NCBI GenBank assembly: GCA_947175305.1
Contig: CAMWMO010000119.1
Coordinates: forward strand, 1-6,019
Direction: 5' to 3'
Length of the DNA stretch: 6,019 nt
Source of the DNA: an uncultured Lachnospiraceae bacterium
GTDB taxonomy: Bacteria; Bacillota; Clostridia; Lachnospirales; Lachnospiraceae
Shown: in pieces, positions 1-6,019 of the stretch
How positions within the stretch are numbered: the first letter of the stretch is position 1
Layout of the letters: every line of letters starts with the position of its first letter
Translations under genes and position numbers: made by a program
Notes under the pieces: model-generated
What the model saw: only the letters and a program-made list of their open reading frames with translations
The model's database searches: none
What the model was told of the DNA's origin: nothing

Positions 1-1590
1 GATATAGAACTGGCCCCCTCGCCCAGACAACAGATGTATATTCAGAGGCTCTATCTGTATCTTAATATGACAAAGCCCTCGGAAGCGCTGTATCTCTCCT
101 ACGCGCGAGTGGGGGAGGACGGCAGGTCGCTGCGCCCTGCCTATCTGGTTGAGCTGGTGCGTGGCGTGTTTCCGCAGCTTGCGCTGGAGACGCCGGAGTA
201 TGCGGCGGTGGAGGAGCAGTTGGTGAGCGGTGCGGACGGGATCGGTTTTTTCACGGACAGTCTGCGGGAATATGCACAGGGAAGACTGGAGGAGTCGGAG
301 CAGAGGACGCTCTACACGTTCTACCATTGTTATGCGGGGATGCCCCAGTACCGGGAACAACTGGAATCTCTGATTGAGACGGCCTTTGCACGATACGAGG
401 ACACACCGCTCGCCAAAGCAGTCACAACGGCTTTGTACGGCGCTTCGCTTCTGAACAGCGTCAGCCGGTTGGAAAAATATGCCGCATGCGCCTATGCCCA
501 TTTTTTACAGTACGGGCTGCGGCTGCGGGAGCGGGAGGAGTACAGCTTCGAGGCGGTGGATATGGGCAATCTGTTTCATGGGGTGTTGGAGATTTTTGGG
601 GATAAGCTCACAGAGTGCGGCTACACCTGGCTGGACTTTCCCGAGGAGGAGGGCAGAAAGCTGGTGGCACAGGCGCTTTCGGCCTACGCCGCTGTCTGCG
701 GGGAGACGATCCTCTACAGCAATGCCAGAAACCAGCATCTGTTGGGACGGCTGGAACGGATCTTAAACCGCACGGTGCAGACTCTGCAGACCCAGCTTAA
801 GAAGGGACAGTTTCTGCCGGAGGCCTTCGAGGTATCCTTCGAGGCGTTAGAGAATCTGGATGCCTTAAACATTGCATTGAGCGGGCAGGAAAAAATGCGT
901 TTGCGGGGCAGGATTGACCGGGTGGACACCTGTGAGGCCGGAGACAGAGTCTATGTGAAGGTCATCGACTACAAGTCCGGGGCGCGGCGTTTCGATCTGG
1001 CGGCGCTCTACTATGGACTGCAGTTACAGCTGGTGGTCTATATGAATGCGGCGGTGGAGCTTGTAAAAAAGAAACATCCGGACAAAGAGGCGGTGCCCGC
1101 CGCCATGCTCTATTATCGGGTCGCGGATCCGATGGTGGAGGAGACAGAGGGTATGACGGCAGAGCAGATCAATCTACAGATTTTGCGGGAACTTAAGATG
1201 ACTGGAATGGTCAATAAAAATGACGAGGCTGTCAAAATGTTGGATGGAGAGTTTACGGACAAGTCCGATATTCTCCCGCTGGAGCGGAAAAAGGACGGCA
1301 GCTTCTCTGCAGCCTCGAGTGTTATATCAGAAGAGGATATGCAGACGATTTCACATTATGTAAACCACAAGATCAAACAGATCGGCAGGGAGATCCTGAA
1401 TGGGACTATTTCGGTCAATCCCTGTGAGATGGGCAGTGATCGGGCCTGTACTTACTGTGCATACAAGAGCGTCTGCGGCTATGATGCCGGGACGGAGGGA
1501 TATCCGGTGCGGAAGCTTAAAAAGCTGAACGCCGGGGAAGCGCTGGCGCAGATGCGGGAGGAAATCGAAGATGGGGATAACATTTACTGA
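1..1590 (+). CDS. addB: AddB, ATP-dependent helicase/nuclease subunit B (3' part, 5' end outside window)
   Basis: AddB is the second subunit of the AddAB (RexAB-like) helicase-nuclease, which resects double-strand DNA breaks in the cytoplasm for RecA-dependent repair. The reading frame is open from base 1 and gives 529 residues. AddB proteins are usually about 1,100-1,200 aa, so roughly the N-terminal half is missing. Residue numbers here count from base 1. The window opens with the conserved ELAP-x-x-RQ segment and then LYLSYAR. The C-terminal nuclease domain shows H193 (FHGVLE), D306 (GRIDR), D323 and K325 (IDYKSG), and a Q343-x3-Y347 motif. The four cysteines expected to bind the 4Fe-4S cluster are C163 (YAACAYAHF) and C483, C486, C492 (CTYCAYKSVC), with the usual C-x2-C-x5-C spacing. 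Alanine follows two of these cysteines where proline is common, and an extra cysteine, C475, sits just upstream. The frame ends with TGA inside the start of addA. The identification is firm; only the missing 5' end is unknown. Confidence 0.96.
   Translation, partial: DIELAPSPRQQMYIQRLYLYLNMTKPSEALYLSYARVGEDGRSLRPAYLVELVRGVFPQLALETPEYAAVEEQLVSGADGIGFFTDSLREYAQGRLEESEQRTLYTFYHCYAGMPQYREQLESLIETAFARYEDTPLAKAVTTALYGASLLNSVSRLEKYAACAYAHFLQYGLRLREREEYSFEAVDMGNLFHGVLEIFGDKLTECGYTWLDFPEEEGRKLVAQALSAYAAVCGETILYSNARNQHLLGRLERILNRTVQTLQTQLKKGQFLPEAFEVSFEALENLDALNIALSGQEKMRLRGRIDRVDTCEAGDRVYVKVIDYKSGARRFDLAALYYGLQLQLVVYMNAAVELVKKKHPDKEAVPAAMLYYRVADPMVEETEGMTAEQINLQILRELKMTGMVNKNDEAVKMLDGEFTDKSDILPLERKKDGSFSAASSVISEEDMQTISHYVNHKIKQIGREILNGTISVNPCEMGSDRACTYCAYKSVCGYDAGTEGYPVRKLKKLNAGEALAQMREEIEDGDNIY
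1556..1561 (+). promoter_or_regulatory. Ribosome binding site of addA, inside addB
   Basis: GGGAGG lies 9 bases before the ATG at 1571, within the last codons of addB. It supports that ATG as the addA start, together with the conserved FTETQQ motif beginning at residue 5. The position suggests that ribosomes finishing addB re-initiate on addA (translational coupling), which would help equalise the two subunits. Confidence 0.8.
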
Positions 1591-4500
1591 GACACAGCAG
1601 CGGGTGATAGATACCAGAGGCTGTAATCTTTTAATATCGGCGGCGGCGGGTTCCGGCAAGACGGCAGTTTTGGTGGAGCGGATCGTGAAGATGGTGTGCG
1701 ACGGGGAAAATCCTGTGGACATTGATCGTCTTCTGGTGGTGACCTTTACCAATGCGGCGGCGGCACAGATGCGGGAGCGGATCAGTCTCGCCTTGAATGA
1801 GAGGCTTTCGCAGGATCCGGAAAACGAGCATCTGCAGCGGCAGACCACATTGCTCTACAACGCCCAGATCACTACGATCGACAGCTTTTGCCTTTTCGTG
1901 CTGCGCAACCAGTTCCACACCATTGGGCTGGATCCCGGCTTTCGGATCGCGGAGGAGGGTGAGATGAAGCTTCTTCGCGAGGATGTATTGGCGCAGGTGA
2001 TCGAGGATGCTTATGCCAAGGCGGAGCCGGATTTTTTGCACTGCATGGAATATTTCAGCGTGGGCAGCAGGGATGAGGCGGTGGAAAAAGAGGTGTTAAA
2101 GCTCTATGACTTCGCCATGAGTATGCCTTTCCCGGAGCAGTGGCTTAGCGAGCGGAAGAATGATTATGGTCCGAGCGGAACAGTGGCTGCTTCCGGCGGT
2201 TCTGGTTCCGGCGACTTCTGGGCGCTCGTTTGGGCAGCAGATCTGCTTATACATGTGCGGCTTGTCCTGGCGGGGTGTCTGGAGAAGCTGGAAACAGCTC
2301 TGCACCTCTGCGAGGAGCCGGACGGTCCCTATCCCTATGCGCCCCTTTTGGAGCGGGAGTCGGAGATGGTGGAGAAGCTGCTTTTGACCTGTGGTGGAGG
2401 AACGGCGGCAGAGCCGGCAGCAGAGCAGACAGATGAAACGGCTATTCTTGATTATGATGCGCTCTGCGCCGCCTTCGGCGCGGTGCGGTTCGACCGGCTG
2501 CCCTCCAAGCGGGATGATGCGATCTCTCCGGCGAAACGGGACATGGCAAAAAGCTTGCGGGATCAGGTGAAGGAGCATCTGTCGGAGCTGCGGACACAGT
2601 TTTTTGCCGGTTCTGCAAAGCAGGTGGAGAGACAGATGGCGGCCTGCGGCAGGGCGGCGGCAGCGCTGGTGGATCTGACGCTTTCTTTTAAAGAGGCCTT
2701 TGACGGGGCGAAGCGGGAAAAGAATATTCTGGATTTTGACGATATCGAGCATTTCGCCCTGCAGGTGCTTGTCAGGGAAGAAGATGGAAAGTGTGTTCCC
2801 ACAGAGACTGCGTTAGCCTATCGGGACTGTTATCAGGAGATTTTGATCGACGAGTATCAGGACAGCAATCTGGTGCAGGAATATCTTTTATCCTGCATCA
2901 GCGGAGAATCAGAGGGACGTCACAACCGCTTTATGGTGGGAGATGTGAAACAGAGTATCTATAAGTTCCGACTGGCAAGGCCTGAGCTGTTTTTGGAGAA
3001 GTACGAGACCTACGGACAGGCGGGAACAGAGAACCTGCGGATCGACCTCCATCAGAATTTTCGAAGCCGCAGGGAGGTGCTTGACAGTGTCAATGGGCTT
3101 TTTGAACGGCTGATGGGACAGGAGGCAGGGGGAATCGTCTACGATGAGCAGGCGGCGCTGCATCTGGGGGCGGATTACCCTGAGAATGATTCTCAGGCTG
3201 CGGATGATTCTCAAGCTGAGAGCGATTCTCAGACTGTGGGTGATGCTCAAGCCGAGAGCGATTCTCCGAACAGGACGGAGCTGCTTCTTTTTCAGGCCCA
3301 GGATGCGCCCGAAGAGGTTTCCGTGAAGGAGCAGGAAGCCTACGGTGTGGCGGCCAGGATCAAGGAGCTGTTGCGGACGTTTCAGGTCACCGACCGGGAG
3401 ACGGGGAAGCTGCGTAAGGCCTCTTATCGGGATATTGTGATCCTGCTTCGCACTGTGTCCGGTTGGGACGAGGTGTTTAAGAAGGTGCTGGAGCAGGAGG
3501 GAATCCCTGTCCATGTGACTTCCCGGACCGGTTATTTTGCGGCCCAGGAGGTGCAGGAACTGTTACATTTTCTGCGGATCTTGGACAATCCCTTACAGGA
3601 CATTCCCCTTTATGGCGTCCTGCACTCCTGGCTTGGGGGTTTTTCGGAGGAGGAGATCGCGTTGGTGCGAGCGTCCTGCCCGAAGAAGAGGTATCTCTAT
3701 GACGCACTGCGCGCGTGCGGTGCAGACACAGCCCTGTCTTATAAGATCACCGCATTTTTACAAAAAATATCCCGCTATCGCGATATGGCGGCTTATCTCT
3801 CCGTTCATGAGCTTTTGCAGACGATCCTGCGGGAGAGCGGCTATCTGCACTATGTGGCGGCGCGCCCCGAGGGCAGCAGGCGCCGGGCCAATGTGGAGAT
3901 GCTTTTGGTAAAGGCGGCGGACTACGAGAAGACCAGCTATTTCGGACTCTATCATTTCCTGCGCTATATGGAGCAGCTGGAAAAGTATGAGGTGGATTAC
4001 GGCGAGGCCGGGATGCAGGATGAAAATGCGGACGTGGTGCGGATCATGAGCATCCATAAGAGTAAGGGACTGGAATTTCCCATCTGTTTCGTGTCCGGGC
4101 TGGCGAAGGGCTTTCAGAAGCGGGAAGCTTCCGGTGTGCTGGCGGTGGATGTGGATATGGGGATCGGTGTGGACTATGTGGATCCGAAAGGGCGGGTGAA
4201 AGCGAAGAATCTGCGCAAAAATGCAGTGGCGGTCAAATTAAAGAGGGACAATCTGGCGGAAGAACTGCGGATTCTCTATGTGGCTATGACCCGTGCGGAG
4301 GAAAAATTGATACTGACCGGAGTAGTCAAAAACCCGGAAAAGAAGGCGGCATATCTGGCCTCCTGCAGGCGGCGACAAAGAAAACTCCTCTCCTATGAGG
4401 CGCTTATGGGGCAGGAGAGTCTTTTAGGTCTGGTGCTGGCGGCGCTGTCCGGGAACCGGTGTCTGGACGCCTTCTATGAGTCCTGCGGACTGGAGGCGGA

Positions 4501-5446
4501 TCAATGCGGCCCGGAATATGTGCAAAACCTGGCGATCGCGGTAAAATTGACCGGCTGGGATCATGTCATGGAGGAAAAGGTCACAGAGACGATATTGAGT
4601 GTGGATGCGAAGAGAAGACTTCTGCTTTCCGATCCGGAGAAGGAAGTGGACGCGGAGCTGATGACAAAGATGTCATACCGCTTTTCTCATACCTATCCCC
4701 ATGAGAATTTGCGTGAGCTCTATGCAAAGACCACCGTATCGGAATTAAAAAAGGCCGGAATGCAGGAAGAAGCGGAAGCTTCTGTTAAGCTGTACGAGGA
4801 GAAACCGGTGGTGCCCTATCTGCCCAAATTCATTGAAAATGACGAGCGTGTCACGGGATCCATGCGGGGAAGCGCCTTTCATAAGGTGATGGAGCTTCTG
4901 GATTTTCGAGAATTGACCAAAGAGGTCAATACAAACCGGCAGCTTGCAGAGGAGATGCTGCGCAGCCAGCTGGACAGGATGGAGCAGGACGGAAGACTTT
5001 CTGCGGCATACCGGGAGGTGGTGTCGGTGGAGAAGCTGACAGCCTTCCTAACCGGCGGGGTGGCGCTTCGTATGGCGGATGCGGCGCGCGCCGGCAGGCT
5101 GTACAGGGAGCAGCCTTTCGTTATGGGACTTCCCGCCAGCCGTCTGAAGGACAGCTTTCCGGCGGCGGAGACCGTGCTCATCCAGGGTATCATAGATGTA
5201 TTCTTCGAGGAGGAGGACGGCTATGTGGTGCTGGATTATAAGACTGACGCTGTGAAGACGCCGGAGGAGCTGATGAAGCGGTACCGGGTGCAGCTCGATT
5301 ATTACAGCGAGGCGCTGGAGCAGATCTTCGGTCATGCCGGAGGCGCCGGAAAACCGGTGAAGGAGAAGATTCTCTACTCCTTTAAGCTGGGGGAGGAAAT
5401 CCATGTCATACCTCCCAAAGCCGGCCGGACAGTGATACCTCTATGA
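1571..5446 (+). CDS. addA: AddA, ATP-dependent helicase/nuclease subunit A (complete)
   Basis: AddA is the UvrD/RecB-type (superfamily 1) helicase and nuclease of AddAB; it moves 3'-5' on DNA using ATP and cuts one strand. The 1291 residues are slightly longer than the roughly 1,230 of the Bacillus protein. Motifs in order: Q motif with Q9; Walker A A24-T31 (AAAGSGKT); motif Ia TFTNAAA at 58-64; TIDSFC at 102-107; Walker B LIDEYQD with D427 and E428; motif III GDVKQSIYKFR at 457-467; motif IV HQNFRSR at 494-500 with R498; motif V RIMSIHKSKGLEFP at 824-837; motif VI LYVAMTRAEE from 902 with R908. The C-terminal nuclease has H1104 (SAFHKVME), D1209 (QGIIDV), D1222 and K1224 (LDYKTD), and Q1241-x3-Y1245. 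Nothing essential appears lost. Two oddities are a Gly/Ser-rich stretch near 206-214 and a repetitive acidic insert at about 538-567, between LGADYPE and TELLLF. The gene overlaps addB by 20 bases and no frameshift is seen. Confidence 0.97.
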   Translation: MGITFTETQQRVIDTRGCNLLISAAAGSGKTAVLVERIVKMVCDGENPVDIDRLLVVTFTNAAAAQMRERISLALNERLSQDPENEHLQRQTTLLYNAQITTIDSFCLFVLRNQFHTIGLDPGFRIAEEGEMKLLREDVLAQVIEDAYAKAEPDFLHCMEYFSVGSRDEAVEKEVLKLYDFAMSMPFPEQWLSERKNDYGPSGTVAASGGSGSGDFWALVWAADLLIHVRLVLAGCLEKLETALHLCEEPDGPYPYAPLLERESEMVEKLLLTCGGGTAAEPAAEQTDETAILDYDALCAAFGAVRFDRLPSKRDDAISPAKRDMAKSLRDQVKEHLSELRTQFFAGSAKQVERQMAACGRAAAALVDLTLSFKEAFDGAKREKNILDFDDIEHFALQVLVREEDGKCVPTETALAYRDCYQEILIDEYQDSNLVQEYLLSCISGESEGRHNRFMVGDVKQSIYKFRLARPELFLEKYETYGQAGTENLRIDLHQNFRSRREVLDSVNGLFERLMGQEAGGIVYDEQAALHLGADYPENDSQAADDSQAESDSQTVGDAQAESDSPNRTELLLFQAQDAPEEVSVKEQEAYGVAARIKELLRTFQVTDRETGKLRKASYRDIVILLRTVSGWDEVFKKVLEQEGIPVHVTSRTGYFAAQEVQELLHFLRILDNPLQDIPLYGVLHSWLGGFSEEEIALVRASCPKKRYLYDALRACGADTALSYKITAFLQKISRYRDMAAYLSVHELLQTILRESGYLHYVAARPEGSRRRANVEMLLVKAADYEKTSYFGLYHFLRYMEQLEKYEVDYGEAGMQDENADVVRIMSIHKSKGLEFPICFVSGLAKGFQKREASGVLAVDVDMGIGVDYVDPKGRVKAKNLRKNAVAVKLKRDNLAEELRILYVAMTRAEEKLILTGVVKNPEKKAAYLASCRRRQRKLLSYEALMGQESLLGLVLAALSGNRCLDAFYESCGLEADQCGPEYVQNLAIAVKLTGWDHVMEEKVTETILSVDAKRRLLLSDPEKEVDAELMTKMSYRFSHTYPHENLRELYAKTTVSELKKAGMQEEAEASVKLYEEKPVVPYLPKFIENDERVTGSMRGSAFHKVMELLDFRELTKEVNTNRQLAEEMLRSQLDRMEQDGRLSAAYREVVSVEKLTAFLTGGVALRMADAARAGRLYREQPFVMGLPASRLKDSFPAAETVLIQGIIDVFFEEEDGYVVLDYKTDAVKTPEELMKRYRVQLDYYSEALEQIFGHAGGAGKPVKEKILYSFKLGEEIHVIPPKAGRTVIPL
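3179..3197. repeat. Perfect 19-base inverted repeat inside addA
   Basis: CCTGAGAATGATTCTCAGG has two perfect 9-base arms around a single central G. It spans the left edge of the 18-base tandem array, joining the conserved codons for P-E-N to the first repeat. With a one-base centre it is better seen as a DNA palindrome (a cruciform or protein-site shape) than as an RNA hairpin, since an RNA loop would have to open some central pairs. It is inside coding sequence and no function is known. Confidence 0.7.
3188..3265 (+). repeat. Imperfect 18-base tandem repeat in addA encoding an Asp-Ser-Gln linker
   Basis: Four full 18-base units start at 3188, 3206, 3224 and 3242, followed by a GATTCT remnant at 3260. 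Unit 2 is GATTCTCAAGCTGAGAGC. The encoded six-residue units are DSQAAD, DSQAES, DSQTVG and DAQAES, then DSP. Alternate units are most alike: by eye, 1 and 3 match at 15 of 18 positions and 2 and 4 at 16 of 18, while neighbours such as 1 and 2 or 2 and 3 match at 13. This suggests that a 36-base pair of units was duplicated. The period is a multiple of three, so copy-number change keeps the addA frame. The insert lies after helicase motif IV and before the conserved TELLLF strand, a position expected to be a surface loop. Confidence 0.85.
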
Positions 5447-5460
5447 ATAGAATGTTTTCC

Positions 5461-5489
5461 TTGAAAAGCGTGTCTGATTCTTATATAAT
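5461..5489 (+). promoter_or_regulatory. Sigma-A-type promoter for the DHH-family gene
   Basis: The -35 box TTGAAA (5461-5466, five of six consensus bases) and the -10 box TATAAT (5484-5489, six of six) are separated by exactly 17 bases. There is no extended -10 TG. Transcription would start near 5496, giving a leader of about 100 bases before the ATG at 5599. The AT-rich block stands out sharply from the GC-rich genes on both sides. This implies that the downstream gene does not depend on read-through from addBA. Confidence 0.82.
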
Positions 5490-5500
5490 TTTATATATAA
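5481..5500. repeat. AT-only inverted repeat over the -10 box and start point
   Basis: TTATATA (5481-5487) and TATATAA (5494-5500) are perfect inverted copies with a six-base centre, ATTTTA. The dyad covers the -10 box and the likely transcription start. It could be an operator, or it could simply reflect an AT-rich promoter; the sequence alone does not separate the two. Confidence 0.4.
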
Positions 5501-5502
5501 CA

Positions 5503-5542
5503 GTTCAGCTGGAGCGGTTTTGCGAATGGGCTTGGACTGAAC
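5503..5542 (+). promoter_or_regulatory. Predicted stem-loop in the 5' leader of the DHH-family gene
   Basis: GTTCAG (5503-5508) pairs perfectly with CTGAAC (5537-5542). Inside it, AGC (5513-5515) can pair with GCT (5530-5532), separated from the outer stem by a 4x4 internal loop with possible G-U pairs. The leader does not match a T-box or any riboswitch that I recognise, and no U-run follows the stem, so it is not a typical intrinsic terminator. It may affect mRNA stability or translation, or have no role. Confidence 0.35.
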
Positions 5543-5582
5543 GGTAGCAATCTGGAATAAGGGATATATGAATCAAGATAAG

Positions 5583-5588
5583 AAGGAG
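5583..5588 (+). promoter_or_regulatory. Ribosome binding site of the DHH-family gene
   Basis: AAGGAG ends 10 bases before the ATG at 5599, in a purine-rich run. It is the strongest Shine-Dalgarno match in the gap and decides the start of the third gene over the earlier out-of-frame ATG at 5568. Confidence 0.85.
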
Positions 5589-5598
5589 AAGAAAAGAT

Positions 5599-6019
5599 AT
5601 GAGATTAGTGACAAGATCGGATTTTGACGGGCTGGCTTGCGGTGCCCTCTTAAAGGAGATAGGCCTGATCGACAGTTGGAAGTTTGCGCACCCGAAGGAT
5701 CTGCAGGATGGACTGGTGGAGATCACGGAGAATGATGTGCTGGCGAACGTTCCCTTCGTGGAGGGATGCGGCCTGTGGTTCGATCATCATTCCAGCGAGC
5801 ATGAGCGCAACGAATTAAAGGGAAAATATAAGGGGGAGAGCCGTATCACACCTTCCTGCGCCCGCATCATCTATGAGTATTACGGCGGCGAGGAGCGCTT
5901 CTCTCATTTTGACGATATGATGGTGGCTGTGGACAAGGTAGATTCCGGCAATCTTACCATTGATGAGATCCAGAACCCTGAGGGCTGGATCCTTGTGGGA
6001 TTCCTGATGGATCCCCGCA
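5599..6019 (+). CDS. DHH-family phosphoesterase, exopolyphosphatase-like (5' part, 3' end outside window)
   Basis: The first 140 residues are present and the frame is still open at the window edge; by memory, relatives of this type are around 300 aa. The start MRLVTRSDFDGLACG carries DHH motif I with D8 and D10. A later WFDHHSSE holds the signature D62-H63-H64, and AVDKVDSGN supplies a further acidic pair, D112 and D115. In DHH enzymes these aspartates and histidines bind the two metal ions (often Mn2+) that drive phosphodiester or phosphoanhydride cleavage. Similar clostridial proteins are commonly labelled exopolyphosphatase, but the superfamily also includes RecJ, NrnA-type oligoribonucleases and cyclic dinucleotide phosphodiesterases, so the substrate is not settled. 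No signal peptide or membrane segment is seen, so a cytoplasmic enzyme is likely. The gene has its own promoter and ribosome binding site. Family membership is confident; the specific activity is not. Confidence 0.88.
   Translation, partial: MRLVTRSDFDGLACGALLKEIGLIDSWKFAHPKDLQDGLVEITENDVLANVPFVEGCGLWFDHHSSEHERNELKGKYKGESRITPSCARIIYEYYGGEERFSHFDDMMVAVDKVDSGNLTIDEIQNPEGWILVGFLMDPR

Noticed and set aside
1351..1848. Antisense open frame of 165 codons over the addB-addA junction
   Set aside because: It covers the Fe-S motif of addB and the Walker A region of addA in reverse, and the product resembles no known family.
2466..2481. GCGCCG-CCTT-CGGCGC hairpin
   Set aside because: It is a perfect six-base stem with a four-base loop, but it is inside addA with no U-run after it, so it is not a terminator. 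Stems like this are expected by chance in GC-rich coding sequence.
2096..2752. Antisense open frame of 218 codons across the middle of addA
   Set aside because: It lies fully opposite an addA region with a well-supported frame, its product is Arg/Leu/Pro-rich with no recognised motif, and it has no visible promoter or ribosome binding site. It is a shadow of GC-rich coding sequence.
2909..3514. Antisense open frame of 201 codons with a repeated SLRI-type pattern
   Set aside because: The repetition is the reverse reading of the 18-base array in addA. No independent evidence of coding was found.
5346..5357. CCGG-AAAA-CCGG near the end of addA, considered as a terminator
   Set aside because: The stem has only four pairs, lies 90 bases before the stop codon and is not followed by a T-run.
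1..6019. AGCGG, the Bacillus Chi sequence, is frequent on the + strand (about 18 by eye against about 6 on the other strand)
   Set aside because: All genes point the same way and use many GAG-CGG and AAG-CGG codon pairs, which would give this bias. The Chi sequence of this organism is unknown, so a genome-wide skew test would be needed before claiming anything.
1..6019. CRISPR arrays, tRNA or rRNA genes, insertion sequences, phage genes or defence cassettes
   Set aside because: None was seen. Nearly the whole window is occupied by three housekeeping-type genes, and the only non-coding gap is 152 bases.

Overview
The window carries the 3' part of addB, a complete addA, and the 5' part of a DHH-family phosphoesterase gene. 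All three lie on the + strand. The content suggests a Gram-positive anaerobe of the class Clostridia, probably a Lachnospiraceae-type gut bacterium. The reasons are the AddAB-type recombination enzyme in the order addB-addA, an AddB with an iron-sulfur nuclease domain, GC-rich coding sequence with purine-rich Shine-Dalgarno sites, and a downstream protein resembling the 'exopolyphosphatase' annotated in many clostridial genomes. The genus cannot be fixed from this sequence.

Layout. Bases 1-1590 encode the last 529 residues of AddB; the start of the gene lies upstream. AddA (1571-5446, 1291 aa) starts inside the end of addB with a 20-base overlap and its own ribosome binding site, so the two subunits are very probably made from one message. 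A 152-base gap follows. It contains a near-consensus sigma-A promoter (5461-5489), an AT-rich dyad over the -10 region, and a leader of about 100 bases with a predicted stem. The third gene begins at 5599 behind a strong ribosome binding site and runs off the right edge.

Function. AddA and AddB together form the helicase-nuclease that resects double-strand breaks and prepares them for RecA loading. Both nuclease active sites, all AddA helicase motifs that can be checked, and the AddB Fe-S cysteines look intact, so the enzyme should be active. The DHH protein has its own promoter and is probably an independent transcription unit.

Nothing here looks like a new biological system. The most unusual feature is inside addA: an in-frame array of 18-base repeats encoding an acidic Asp-Ser-Gln-rich linker, next to a 19-base palindrome. 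Second in interest is the promoter and leader of the DHH gene, including two overlapping micro-ORFs that may be chance.
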